Below are positions 28,596 to 39,602 of a stretch of 64,000 bases of DNA, in pieces (the stretch's first letter is position 1; every line of letters starts with the position of its first letter). The stretch is from Sporothrix humicola (taxonomy: Eukaryota; Ascomycota; Sordariomycetes; Ophiostomatales; Ophiostomataceae), in the NCBI GenBank assembly GCA_021396245.1, contig WNYE01000015.1:1-64000 (forward strand), in the 5' to 3' direction. Under the pieces are notes generated by a model. The model did not search any database. It was given only the letters and a program-made list of their open reading frames with translations, and had not been told where the DNA came from. Made by a program: the position numbers and the translations under genes.

Positions 28596-31500
28596 TGATA
28601 GATGACAATATAAGAAAATAAGGAAATGGAGATAAAGATAGTGGTAGTGTGTGGATAGATAGTGCCCTTTGTGGACGTTCCGCAAGGCTTACAGAGCCTG
28701 TCCACAAGCTCTCCGTTTCTTCCTCGGCAGTCGGTACCGGTAGTCCGCGTTTTGACGTTGGATGTTGAGCGTCGTCTTGACCGTCCTCGAACGTACTCAG
28801 TAATACGTCGTAGGAGCCGGATGGAGGGTGTGCTCAAACGTGTGGCCCCTCTTTTTTGTTTTCTTCTTTCTGCTTCTTTTTCTGAACTGGATCGTCCTTC
28901 TGTCCAGTTGCCCACCAAGGGTTACACCCGCGTAATGCTTTCCTGGGCTGGTGTGCAAAACTGGGGGCAAAGTGGACGGTCAGAGAGGGGGTGAGATGGT
29001 TTCAATGAATCGATGGATTCAGAATGGATGGCTTCAAAGTGCACCAAAGTGAACCAATGTGATCCTGCAACACGCCGGCGAAGCCAAGGGGACACCTGAG
29101 GAATCTCGGTGCTTCGAAAGGACGCCGTGCTCCGCTCTGTTGGTTTGCTTCTGCTTTGCTGTGTAGTGTTGGTGCTTCAACACGCTTCCCTTTCTGGCCT
29201 CCGTATATCCGTTTCGGTGGGCAAAATGGTCAGTGGCAGGGAAGGGCCAAAACGTTGAGACGTTGTGTTGCACCGGGGTCGTATTGGAAAGACTGTGTGT
29301 CTGCGTCCCTGCAAGTCCGTGTGTTTGCGTGCGCTTGTGTGTGCCGGGGTGTCTCGGGGGTGTGTTGACAACGTCCAAAAGAGGGAGAGAGAAAGAGAAT
29401 GTTTGTGAAATCTCGGTCTCGGGGCTCGGTGCCCCGTGTCCATGAATATATCAGAATCTTACGATTGAGAGGAAACCGGCGAGAGGCGACTTGGACTTGG
29501 ACTTGGACCTGGAACGGCGTGGTTCTTGCAATGGCTGGCAGATAGCGGATGGCTGGCAGATGGCGTGGATGGCGAAGATGGTTTGATGGGCATGATGACC
29601 AAAATGGCTCCAGAAAAGATCCAGAAAAAACTAGCACCAAAAACGGAGTCCCCAATGGGCAAAAAAATAAACCGCAAGTCGTCCGTCCAAGATCCACCTG
29701 CAGGGCAAGTGCGACGCACGCTTTTTTACGATTTGCGCCTGCCCTCGCTGCCATTGCCTTGAACGATTGGCAATTGATGTTTGATGCTTTCCCCCCTTTT
29801 CTGCGTGTCTGCTCCTTCCTCGGTTTGCTTGCGGATTGGCAATTGCGGAAGGCGCGATAGCATGCACAGATAGCCGTCAGATACCAAGACTTTCTCTCAC
29901 TCTGCGGAGTACAGGACACCCAGTAAAAGGCCTGTCAATAAAGTCTCATGACTTCTTCTACAATATCCAGACTCTTTACGACGTATTACGTTCTGACGTC
30001 TTGCGGCCTGCCAATGCAAAAGAAAATACGGAGCGAAACGTGCAAGCGCCTGTTTTAGAAGCAATTAGTCGCCCATTAGAAAGCGATGACAGCAAAAATG
30101 CAGAGCACTAAACACACTAGACCGTCAGGGCGTCTGAACGTTTTGCAGTCTTTCGGCCCTTTCGGTTTTCGGTCTGGAAGGGGCGACGACACACCTTGCT
30201 CTTGGCGGGCCACACCAGCCTGGCCGGGCCTCCCGTAGGGTGTGTATTCTCCGTAGCGGGCGTAGCGGGCATACAAATGAACCCAGCCGCAGTGTATCTT
30301 TATTGTTTGTATCCGGCCTTGTAGCCCTTATTCTTTTCCTTAGTATCGATGTGGTCTACGACGTATTGTTTCCAGTGTTTCTTTTCTTTTTCTCTTTTGT
30401 TTGGCCGAGGCCGTTCGAGATTCGACGTTCGCTCCTTCTCCGTTTGCTGGCTTTCCAATTCGCACCTTCCCCTCTCCCTAACAGAAACTATTGTCTACGT
30501 TTGGCTTCGTCTCGTTCGCTCCTGCCGTATTACTTCCCTTTCCTCTTTGGGAGTTTTCTTCGTAGTTACGGTGAACGATTCTTCTCCGTATTATTATTTA
30601 AAACTCGTAACAGCTAATTCCTTTTGCAAGCTTCTCCAGTCGTTTTCCGCGCCCAGCCATCGTAAGCCATACCATAGCCATCGTTAGCATCTGCTCAGTG
30701 TCCCATTGCCCGTCCATCGTGCAAGTCCGTCGTGCTTATTCGTTGCATCCAGGTAGCCTCTTGGGTCTCGGCATCCAATTTGGAAGGAGGTGAGGGACAG
30801 GTTGACAGGGAATAAAAATGATTTAAAAGATTTAATCGATAAAAGAAGGCAGGAGAAAGGAACGAACTTACTGCAAAGGAAAAGAACGACCCACACCGAG
30901 CGGAGGCAGGTTGGATCGCCACTGCGGGCGCTACTGAGAATGCGACATGTTACGTTCGTGGTGCAGAAGGTGCAGGTGCAGGCCGGCAGGGTACAAGGAC
31001 CACCTGCTGTAGGTACATTCAGCGACATGGGTCTTTCGTGCTGCAGACAAAGGGGCTCAAAGAGGGGCCGCAATCCACAAGTGCACTAAACTTCGGAGCA
31101 CTAAACACCAAACAGGCGCGCGCATCAAGCAAAAGCAAAAGCAAAAACGCTGGACCAAAGAGGCACCTGGAGCCGTTCTTTCCTTTTTTCTTCGGAGACT
31201 TTGACAAATCCTAGTCGATACTTTTGACGACAGTCCAAGCCACCATCTGTTTAATCACTAGACCTGTCACCACCGTTCGCAGGATTGCGGATTGCTGACG
31301 GCTCATTCTTTTTCCCTCGTTTTGTTCTCAATCTGGTCATCTTTTCCCCTCAATAGTCCCATGTTCTTCGACAGGGTCTCGGTGTGGTTTATTGTGACCC
31401 CTGTCCTGTCTTGTTCGAATCAGAAGCAATGAATCAACTGTTCTGTCGAGTCTGTCTCCTCTTTCCTGTACTTGTGTTCGTTTTCTGACATCCCACACAC

Positions 31501-32474
31501 ACCAAGGACATGCTTTGCCGATCGGTCCTACGGATGTGTGTTGCTTTGCTGTCAATCAATACTCGTCGCAGTGTCCATCATTACGCATGTCGTGCGGAGT
31601 TGTTTCTGTTGTAGGAGATTCTGCAGTCGATTCTGCAGTTGATTGCAGTTCTGCTGCACATGCAAAGTAGCGCCAAGTATCTTTGTCTGACTGTAAAAGT
31701 ACCTTTTCCTTTGTTACCCCCCTGCTGCCAATGACACTTGTTCCCTTTTTCAACCTCTTCGGACTATATGGCGGAAACACCGAAACAGCGAAAATCAAGA
31801 CAAAAAATCAAGAAAATGTGCATCTGCAAAGAGGGAAAAGGCCACACAAAACGGACAGAACGAGGGAATAACCACATGTATACGACGTACTCAGAGTAGT
31901 GCGGACGGACAAGAAGAGCGAAACTGCGAGACTCAAAAGAAGACACACAAAAACTGTGACGAACTGATCGGCATGTGCCAAAGAAATCCAAGAACAGGTG
32001 GTGACGAACGCCCAGGAAAAAGCAAAAACGTGTCTTGGAGAAAGCGCGTGGGATGACGAACAACCCGTACGAACTAAACAATAAAGAACTCTGCAAGGGA
32101 TAGCTGTCCGCACACAAAAGATCGCGGAATGTCGCCTTAGATTTAGATTTAGATTGTAGATTGATCTTGTCGCAGATGGACATGGACATGGACATGTCGG
32201 GGGCGATTGATCTCGCCGTTTCGGTATATTCAAAAATAGACAACAATTGCGGCGAACAATAAGACGTGGAAAGATAATTCGATAAAAATGAATGATAGAA
32301 GGAATAAAGATAAAGATAAACGATAAATCATAACCAAACCAACTTTGATTCCTTCAAACGTGACTCGCAAGCTGAAACGGCAACGGCGTAAATAATGTAC
32401 ATATAGATCATGGTCTCTTTCGTTTTCCTGCCCTTATAGGGAGCACCAACTGTTCAGACTGTTTTCTCTTTGCT
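28596..32474. other. 3.9-kb intergenic region without a recognisable gene
   Basis: This lies upstream of the polyQ factor and downstream of glycerol kinase. ORFs present (for example 29230-29919 minus, 31764-32246 minus) are compositionally odd, without family motifs. Small hexamer repeats occur: TTGGAC x3 near 29488-29505, TTAGAT x3 near 32137-32154 and GGACAT x4 near 32177-32200. Long 5' leaders or unannotated non-coding transcripts are possible. Confidence 0.4.
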
Positions 32475-34019
32475 TTAGTTGGCCCAGCCCTTGCACATCT
32501 GCACGGCCTTCTCCCAGGTCTCGAACCGGCTGGTGGCCGCCTCGGCCGAGATGGCAGGCTTGAAGATGGTGCGGCCCTCGGTGTTGACGCCGTCCAAGTC
32601 AGACAGATCATTCCACACGCCGACGGCAATACCGGCAGCAATGGCAGCACCGAGCGCCGTGGTCTCGCGCATGGCAGGGCGGTTGACGGGGATGCCGATG
32701 ATGTCGGCCTGGGTCTGCATGATCAGGTCGGCGTTGCACATGCCGCCGTCGACGGCCAGCTCGGTCAGGGCCTGGCCAGAGTCCTTCTCCATGGACTGCA
32801 GGATGGCCTTGGTCTGGAAGCAGGTGGCCTCGAGCGTGGCGCGGGCAATGTGGCCGCGCTGGGTGTAGGCAGTGATACCAAAGATGGTGCCACGGGCATC
32901 GTCGATCCAGTAAGGAGCGAAGAGACCCGAAAAGGCCGTGACGAACGTGCAGCCACCGTTGTCCTCGACGGTCTCGGCGAGTGCGCTGAGCTTGGACGAC
33001 GACTCAATGAAGCCGAGGTTGTCGACCAGGAACTTGACGGACGAGCCAGCGACAGCAATGCTGCCCTCCAGAGCGTACATGCGGCGGCCGGGACCGAAAT
33101 CGAAAGCGACCGTGGTCAGCAGACCGTGCGTGGAGATCACAGGCTTAGGGCCGACGTTGTACAGCAGGAAGCAGCCCGTGCCGTAGGTGTTCTTGGCCAG
33201 GCCGGGCGTGAAACCCTTCTGGCCGACCAGAGCAGCCGACTGGTCACCCAGGCAGCCCGTGATGGAAACGCCCTTGAGGAGGGTGCCGGCAAGCGAGCCG
33301 TAGGCGCTGGCGTCAGACGATGGCACAATCTTGGCCAGGCGGACCTTCTTGGAGTCGATGCGGAACCAGTCGAGCAGGTGGTGGTCGTAAGTCAGCGACT
33401 CCAGGTTCATGAACATGGTGCGCGAGGCATTCGACGGGTCCGTGACATAGACGTCGCGGGCGGTGCCGCCGTTCAGCTTGTACGCCAGCCACGTGTCGAC
33501 GGTGCCGAAGGCCAGAACGCCGCGCTCATAGGCGTCCTTGACAGCAGCCACGTTCTCGAGCAGCCACAGCAGCTTGGAGGCCGAGGGGTAGGTCGACAGG
33601 GGCAGACCGCAGAGCTGCATCAGCTCCTTGGAGCCCAGGCGGTCCTTGAGGCTGCGGACGAGCTCCTGGGCACGGGTGTCGGTCCAGACAATGGCATTGT
33701 GCAGGGCCTTGCCGGTGGTGGTGTCCCAGACAACGGTGGTCTCGCGCTGGTTGGTGATGCCGACGGCCTTGATCTGGCCGCGAGAGTGGCCCTGCTTCTC
33801 AAACTGCTCGACGGCGCCGTCAATGCACTGCTCGACGGAGCTGATCAGCTCCTCGGGGTCATGCTCGTGCCAGCCCGGGTGCGGGTACTTTTGCGAGAAC
33901 TCGATCTGGTGGGTGGCCACGACGCTGCCATCGGGGCTGAAGATGAGGAAACGCGAGCTGGTGGTGCCCTGGTCGATGGCGCCGACGAAGGCCGCCTCGG
34001 AGGAGCCGTTGGTAGCCAT
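32475..34019 (-). CDS. GUT1: Glycerol kinase
   Basis: From the ATG at 34019 the product has 514 residues, the normal length for FGGY-family glycerol kinases. The N-terminal ATP loop is AIDQGTTSSR; GWHEHDP and TNQRETTVVWD line the glycerol site. YGTGCFLLYN and GSIAVAGSSVKFLVDNLGF are the FGGY signatures, and VDGGMCNADLIMQ and TTALGAAIAAG complete the second domain. It phosphorylates cytosolic glycerol to sn-glycerol-3-phosphate with ATP. No intron is seen. It is divergent from the aquaglyceroporin, 3.0 kb away, and the FAD glycerol-3-phosphate dehydrogenase lies 8.8 kb to its right. All three steps of glycerol use are therefore in one 12.4-kb block. Confidence 0.97.
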   Translation of the reverse strand: MATNGSSEAAFVGAIDQGTTSSRFLIFSPDGSVVATHQIEFSQKYPHPGWHEHDPEELISSVEQCIDGAVEQFEKQGHSRGQIKAVGITNQRETTVVWDTTTGKALHNAIVWTDTRAQELVRSLKDRLGSKELMQLCGLPLSTYPSASKLLWLLENVAAVKDAYERGVLAFGTVDTWLAYKLNGGTARDVYVTDPSNASRTMFMNLESLTYDHHLLDWFRIDSKKVRLAKIVPSSDASAYGSLAGTLLKGVSITGCLGDQSAALVGQKGFTPGLAKNTYGTGCFLLYNVGPKPVISTHGLLTTVAFDFGPGRRMYALEGSIAVAGSSVKFLVDNLGFIESSSKLSALAETVEDNGGCTFVTAFSGLFAPYWIDDARGTIFGITAYTQRGHIARATLEATCFQTKAILQSMEKDSGQALTELAVDGGMCNADLIMQTQADIIGIPVNRPAMRETTALGAAIAAGIAVGVWNDLSDLDGVNTEGRTIFKPAISAEAATSRFETWEKAVQMCKGWAN

Positions 34020-37000
34020 TGTGTGGTGATGGAGGGGTATAGAGAAGAAGTAAAAGAAGAATTGGGGTATAAGTGGGAGCTGGGTATAATTCAAAGAAGT
34101 CAAAGATGGATGATGCAGGAAGAAGAATGCAAGATGCAAAGCAAAGATGTAGCTCAAGACAAGACTTTGGAATGCAGAAAGAGTTTGGATGAAGATGAAA
34201 GACAAGACGAGAAGACTCAGACAAAATATAAGACAAGAGGCAGGTGGTGCTTAACAAGGACAATGACGAGTCGGAGCTACCCTGCCAGCTTATTTGTAGG
34301 GTCCAAAGGCACTGCCAAAGAGACCAAAAGCGACCGAAAGAGACCAACAGAATCCACCAAAAGGCCAAGCTCCCCCTCTCTCCCCTCACGCGCCACCACT
34401 TTCACACTTTCATCAGACGCGCTACCCCTCGGGGAAGGCCACCAACGGAACAATGATAAACGATAGGATGGATATAGTTTCTCCAGCATAGCATCGACAG
34501 GCACATGCGGAGACCTCCACAAAAGACGAGAGTGTAAAGAGAAAAAAGGTGGGTTTAGGAGTGGTTTTGGTGGGCAAATGTGGTGAGTCTCGCCGCGTGT
34601 GGGCGACCTCATGGCAGGCTAGTTTTTTTGGGAGCGACTGGGGCGTGGCATGTGAGGGGGCCTATTTGTTAGTGTGTAAGTCGAGAAGCGTAGAGGGGTG
34701 TTAGTCGAGGCATCGAAACGAAAGAAAAGTACGTTGTACGCGGAGAAGGTACTTTCTTCTCTTGTTTCGCTCTGTCTTCTCTCTCTTTTCTTCTCAAGAC
34801 CCTCACTTCCATCATCATCCCCGTCTGCCCCTCCTGCCCTCGCTTACACCGTCCTCGTGCTTCGTTCCGGGGTAGTGGTAAGGTCGTCGTAACCCCCTCA
34901 TTCCTCATCGCCCATCCTTCGTCGCCATGCGACTCAGATTCGATAGTTCTCACTCTTGCCCGTGCTTTTCGTCTGGGGCTGTCTCGCTGTCAAACGGCTT
35001 GGAGCGTGTGTTCGCCTTGGACCCCGGAAACTGCCATCCCAGTCCTTGGTTGACAAGCCCCCAGAATCTTGATATCTCGGGGTCTCCAGACCGAAGTGAC
35101 CGGGGTAGAGCTCGGGGTCTCTGACGTCTTTCCCCGCGTCATTCGATGTGCCATGAAAGGACCGTACGATCTCTGGGCAACAACTAGTCGAATGTATTGG
35201 TGTGCGACCCCGTACTCTCGGCTGCGCGGAGGCGACTGAGGTCATGCTCACGGCGGGTGTTGTGGTGTTTTCTTGGTCGGTTGCCTTTGTTGGAGTGATG
35301 GTGACGAAAGTTGGAATCAATGCTACTCCCCCAAGCTTTCGTGGCTTGTGCTCGTCACATTTTAGGCCCCTTCCCTTCTAGGAAGTTACCCCCATACCCT
35401 CTTTCCCCTCGCGCCTTCCCCCGTCTCTCCCGTTGTTCTGCCAAGACGTCTCCCGTCCTTCCTCGCAGTTTCGCTGCACACCCCCGTCGCGCCTTCCCCG
35501 ACCCCGAGTATTTGGTAGCCCCACCCCCGAAAAAGTACACCCCCAGGTTTTGGAATTTTGGAGAACGCTCGCTGCTTTTTCTTTGTCTCCCCGACCGCGA
35601 CTTCCCTCTTTGCCATCTTTAGTCTACTTGCTCAGCGCCCGGGTCTCACGCTGTCGCCGGGGTTGCTTTATTCCCAGGCCTGTTCCTGCCGCTACTTTGT
35701 GCCACTGCCTCCTTCCGTTTTACAGTTTCTTTTAGTCTTGCCCGTCATTTTGTCTCTCCTTTCTTTGCCTGCCGTTTTCTGTCTGGTCTTGTCTTTGATT
35801 CTCTCTTTTCCCGCTCTAATTCCCTCGCCCCCTACGTAAGAGTTGGCCACCACACAAAACTACCACCACACGACACCGCAATCAATTGCCCATCATGTAG
35901 CAGCCGGCGCCATCCCCAAAGAGACTCCCCTAATTCCATTCTAAAAGCGAACGACCTAGGCGAGACCAGGCCAGGCCACCGAGACCTCCAAGACCCGAAA
36001 TCTCAAATCGCCTCGCTGGCTCGGTCGACGCCGCGCAGCCCGTCCACAAGACCGTTTCGTTAGTTTTGCAAGACTTTTTGTGACCTTTTTGTCTCCCTTT
36101 TTGCAGGGAAAATACCTGCTTCCTAGCACCTCTTCTTCCATATTCTCCATCGTAATTCTTGCCTCCTGTATCCATTTCTCTCCAGCCGCCCCGGTCGTCC
36201 ATTGTTGTCTGTCGTCCGTTCTCCACAAGTCGACCCAGCCTCGGGCCCTGGACTTTTGGTTTTCCCTCGTCTTTCTCTTTTTGTTCTTTTCTTTTTACGC
36301 TTTTTCTTCTCCATCCACCCTTGTGATCTCCTGCCTCTCCATCACTAACATCCTTGCCCCCCTTGGCGTCCCTCGTGGGAACACTTGCTGCTCCGTGCTT
36401 CCTGTCAAACCGACCCCCGAAATCATCTCCCCATCATCTATTGTACTATTACTTTTACTTTCTTTTCTTTTCTTCTTTTTTTTCTCGGTATCCCTCGTGT
36501 TTTCTCCTCACTCCTCACACAGACTCCTCTTTCTCTCCTCATCCCTCATCTCCTCATTCTCCATCTGATCCATCAGATCCATACTTCTCCATTCTATCCA
36601 GTCTATCCACACTCTGAAAGTACTTCCCACCTTCTATCCAGCATCCAAGAAAGCTCGCTTCGCTCTCCGCGACCCCGGGAACTTTGGAGCTAAACCGCAA
36701 CCGCGCTTGCACGGTCTTCCCTCTCTCACCAAACAAAGTACAACCACACAAAACCACTACACAGTACCACGCTTGTGCAGACACTTGCACACGCTTGCCA
36801 CTCATCCATATAATCACCACTCGAGCATATATAGAACCAACGGTTCCCCGTGGGGAGCGATCAACATTTCTCTTGATCATCCCTTTTCCACGTGCATCTT
36901 GTCTCTTCTCATCAACAATCATTAGACTCGTCTAGTGTGACAAACACTCTTTCCTTTTATACCCCGTCTTTCTTTTCTTGCCTCTCGTCTTTCTTTCCTT

Positions 37001-37048
37001 CCATCTTTCCTTCTCCCATCCCTTATCTTTTTCTTCCCCTCCCACACA
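34020..37048. promoter_or_regulatory. 3.0-kb divergent region, glycerol kinase / aquaglyceroporin
   Basis: No credible gene was seen. The plus strand is extremely pyrimidine-rich at about 35380-36620 and again at 36940-37045, typical of long fungal 5' leaders. A TATA-like CATATATAGAA is at 36826-36836, 212 bp before the aquaglyceroporin start. CCCCGTGGGG at 36847-36856 includes a GTGGGG match to the CreA carbon-repression consensus. Confidence 0.5.
36826..36836 (+). promoter_or_regulatory. TATA-like box of the aquaglyceroporin gene
   Basis: CATATATAGAA, in a non-AT-rich surrounding, 212 bp before the start codon and on the correct strand. The leader that follows is C/T-rich. Confidence 0.45.
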
Positions 37049-38109
37049 ATGTCTGCTTCCGACGACACAATCGAGGTTCGCCAAAAGAACACTTCGGTCG
37101 ACCACGAGAGCAAAGACGGCATGAACAACTCCGAGGCCGTCAACGCTGAGTTTGTCAGCGAGGATGACCGCGAGCAGCTCGCCTGGAGCCGCTTCCGCGA
37201 GTTCTCGCAGGACTTCTTCTCCGAGTTCCTGGGCACCATGATCCTGCTGCTGTTTGGCGACGGTGTCGTGGCCCAGGTCGTCCTGTCCGACAACGTGAAG
37301 GGCGAATACCAGAGCATTTCCTGGGGATGGGGGTGAGTTGCCACGACTATATTCACACACTCGCGAGATTGAAAAGATATGACAAAATATACTAACTCTC
37401 CTCCAGCATCGGCGTCATGCTTGGTGTCTACGTCGGCGGCAAGTCGGGCGGCCACCTCAACCCTGCTGTCACGCTTGCCAACTGCGTGTTCCGCGGCCAC
37501 CCCTGGAAGAAGTTCCCCGTCTACTTCATGGGCCAGCTCCTGGGCGCCATGGTCGGCGCCGCCATTGTCTATGGCAACTACCGCTCCGCCATTGACCAGT
37601 TCGAGGGCGGCCGCAACATCCGCACTGTCAGTGGCCCGACCGCCACGGCCGGTATCTTCTGCACGTACCCTGCCGACTTCATGACCCGCACCGGCATGGT
37701 CTTCTCCGAGTTCATTGCCAGCACGATCCTCCAGTTTGTCATCTTTGCGCTGACGGACGCCAACAACATTGGCGCTGGCCCGCTGACGCCCCTCTGCCTC
37801 TTCTTCCTCATCTTCGGTATCGGTGCCTGCTTCGGCTGGGAGACGGGCTATGCCATCAACCTGGCCCGTGACTTTGGCCCGCGTCTGGTGTCCTTCATGA
37901 TTGGCTACGGCCACGAGGTCTGGTCGGCCGGCGGCTACTACTTCTGGATCCCCATGGTCATGCCCTTCCTGGGCTGCCTGTTCGGCGGCTTCCTGTACGA
38001 CACTTTCATCTACACCGGCCCCAGCCCGATGAACACGCCCTGGCTCGGCCTGAAGCGCCTTGTGCACCCCCGCAAGACGCCCTCGCCCTGGGTGGTGTCG
38101 AACGTGTAA
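37049..38109 (+). CDS. Aquaglyceroporin (glycerol facilitator, MIP family)
   Basis: Exon 1 is 37049-37332, the intron 37333-37406 (GTGAGT..TACTAAC..CCAG), and exon 2 37407-38109, giving 328 residues. The first pore loop is GGHLNPAVTL. The second is GYAINLARDFGPR, so the NPA box is NLA, as in yeast Fps1-type channels. The Asp after the conserved Arg is the mark of glycerol-conducting rather than water-only channels. Six membrane segments flank the two half-helices. The N-terminal tail of about 55 residues is charged and cytosolic, shorter than the regulatory tail of yeast Fps1. It should carry glycerol across the plasma membrane. It is divergent from glycerol kinase. Confidence 0.95.
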
Positions 38110-39569
38110 GCGTTTGACAGCTCATCACAAAACAAAAAACAACAAAAATAAAGAGAGATCAAACATATACACACAACAAAAAGAAACAAAAGCAAAGCGA
38201 TGGAGAGCTGTTTACAAGACATTTTCTGCGAACTACGAGTTACTGCACTTATTCCCACGACTGCGGTTTTGACTTTTGACCTTTTTTGGCCTAAATTTGC
38301 GCTCCTATTTTTTTTTTTCTTATTACCTTTTTTCTCTCTCCAACTTGTATTCTACTACTATTGTATCTATTCCGGCATATGCTAGCAAATCTTTTTTAGC
38401 AAAATTCTCTATTCTTTTACCAACACTACTAGAGTATCTGTTCCCATATTTTGTGCACTGTCCAAAAACTCCGTACTGTATCCTACTTCCACTCCCGCGG
38501 AGGAGGGATTTTACTTTTTACTTGACCATAGCTTCCTTTCTCCTATTCCTTTACCGTTCACCGTTTTCTTCGGAGCCGCATGCGATCTGTGCGTCGAATC
38601 CTTCAAGCCTATTAACGATTAAACGATTTAAAATGTCGTTACTATTGGACCCTGAACATTATTAGAGACCTTTGATCACATCATGCCACTTTTGCGTCTC
38701 CAGAGTCAGTGTCCACCTTGTCAGTGAGAGCCAACGACCTGGTTCGAGTTCTCGACTCCATACGCACAGACGATTACGGCCTGTCGAAATAACGAACATT
38801 ATGGGGTAAGCACGCAAAATGCAGGCATTTGGTAAGATGCCTCAGGTGCCTTCCAGGTCTCGTCAATCACGATTACGGCGTACTTTTCAAGTCATGACGA
38901 CGTGACAAACGACTTTCGTCGTACTCGTAATTGATAAAAACAGGCTTTTTGAGCTCTTCTTCCCAAGGGATAGGGTGTGCCAAAGACCAACTGAAAGCAG
39001 AATGACGATCTCTTATGGTTCCTTTGGTGTTCTTGGTGCTCTTGTGGCGTGGCTGAGTTAATGCCCGTGGCCCTTGGTGGCCCTTATTGCCCTTTGCTGG
39101 GTGCGCCAAGCTCAGTGGGTGCAGGGTGCATGACGGTGGATTTCCAGTTGACCGTGCTGTATTTTACAGTGCGGACTACAATTTCAGTACTTGTAAGAGC
39201 CCTAAAGCTTGGCCGTTCTTGGGGCTCCCTTGGCGCCAAAAACACTCCGTAATCCCAATAGTCAGACCGGACACTGGTCGATTTGCGAGATCCGTACTTG
39301 CGACTTTCGATTCCATTGGACAGGAGCACATGTCCAGCAAAGTTTTGCTGCAAAGAGGCTTTTTATCGACTAAAAAAAACAGCCACATTTTTTGAGCCTT
39401 ATTGCCTCTTTGCCTTTACCTTTAACTCCGTAATCCCCTTTCAGAGGCCTTCCACCTTCTACAGGCGTTCTAGGGCCAACAGGCCAGCTAAAAGGCTGGG
39501 CCCGCAGCGGCTATGCCGAGCAGCCGCGTACCAAAGCACCAAAGAGCACCAAAAAGGAAGGGCCAAAAA

Positions 39570-39602
<33 letters not shown>

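Noticed and set aside
29230..29919. Minus-strand ORF of 229 residues
   Set aside because: Its composition is erratic, with repeats (QVQVQVQV) and no domain. It is likely chance.
32850..34466. A 538-residue plus-strand ORF
   Set aside because: It is antisense to glycerol kinase and is produced by its codon bias.
38735..38765. tRNA B-box-like GGTTCGAGTTC
   Set aside because: No matching A box or cloverleaf could be formed nearby.
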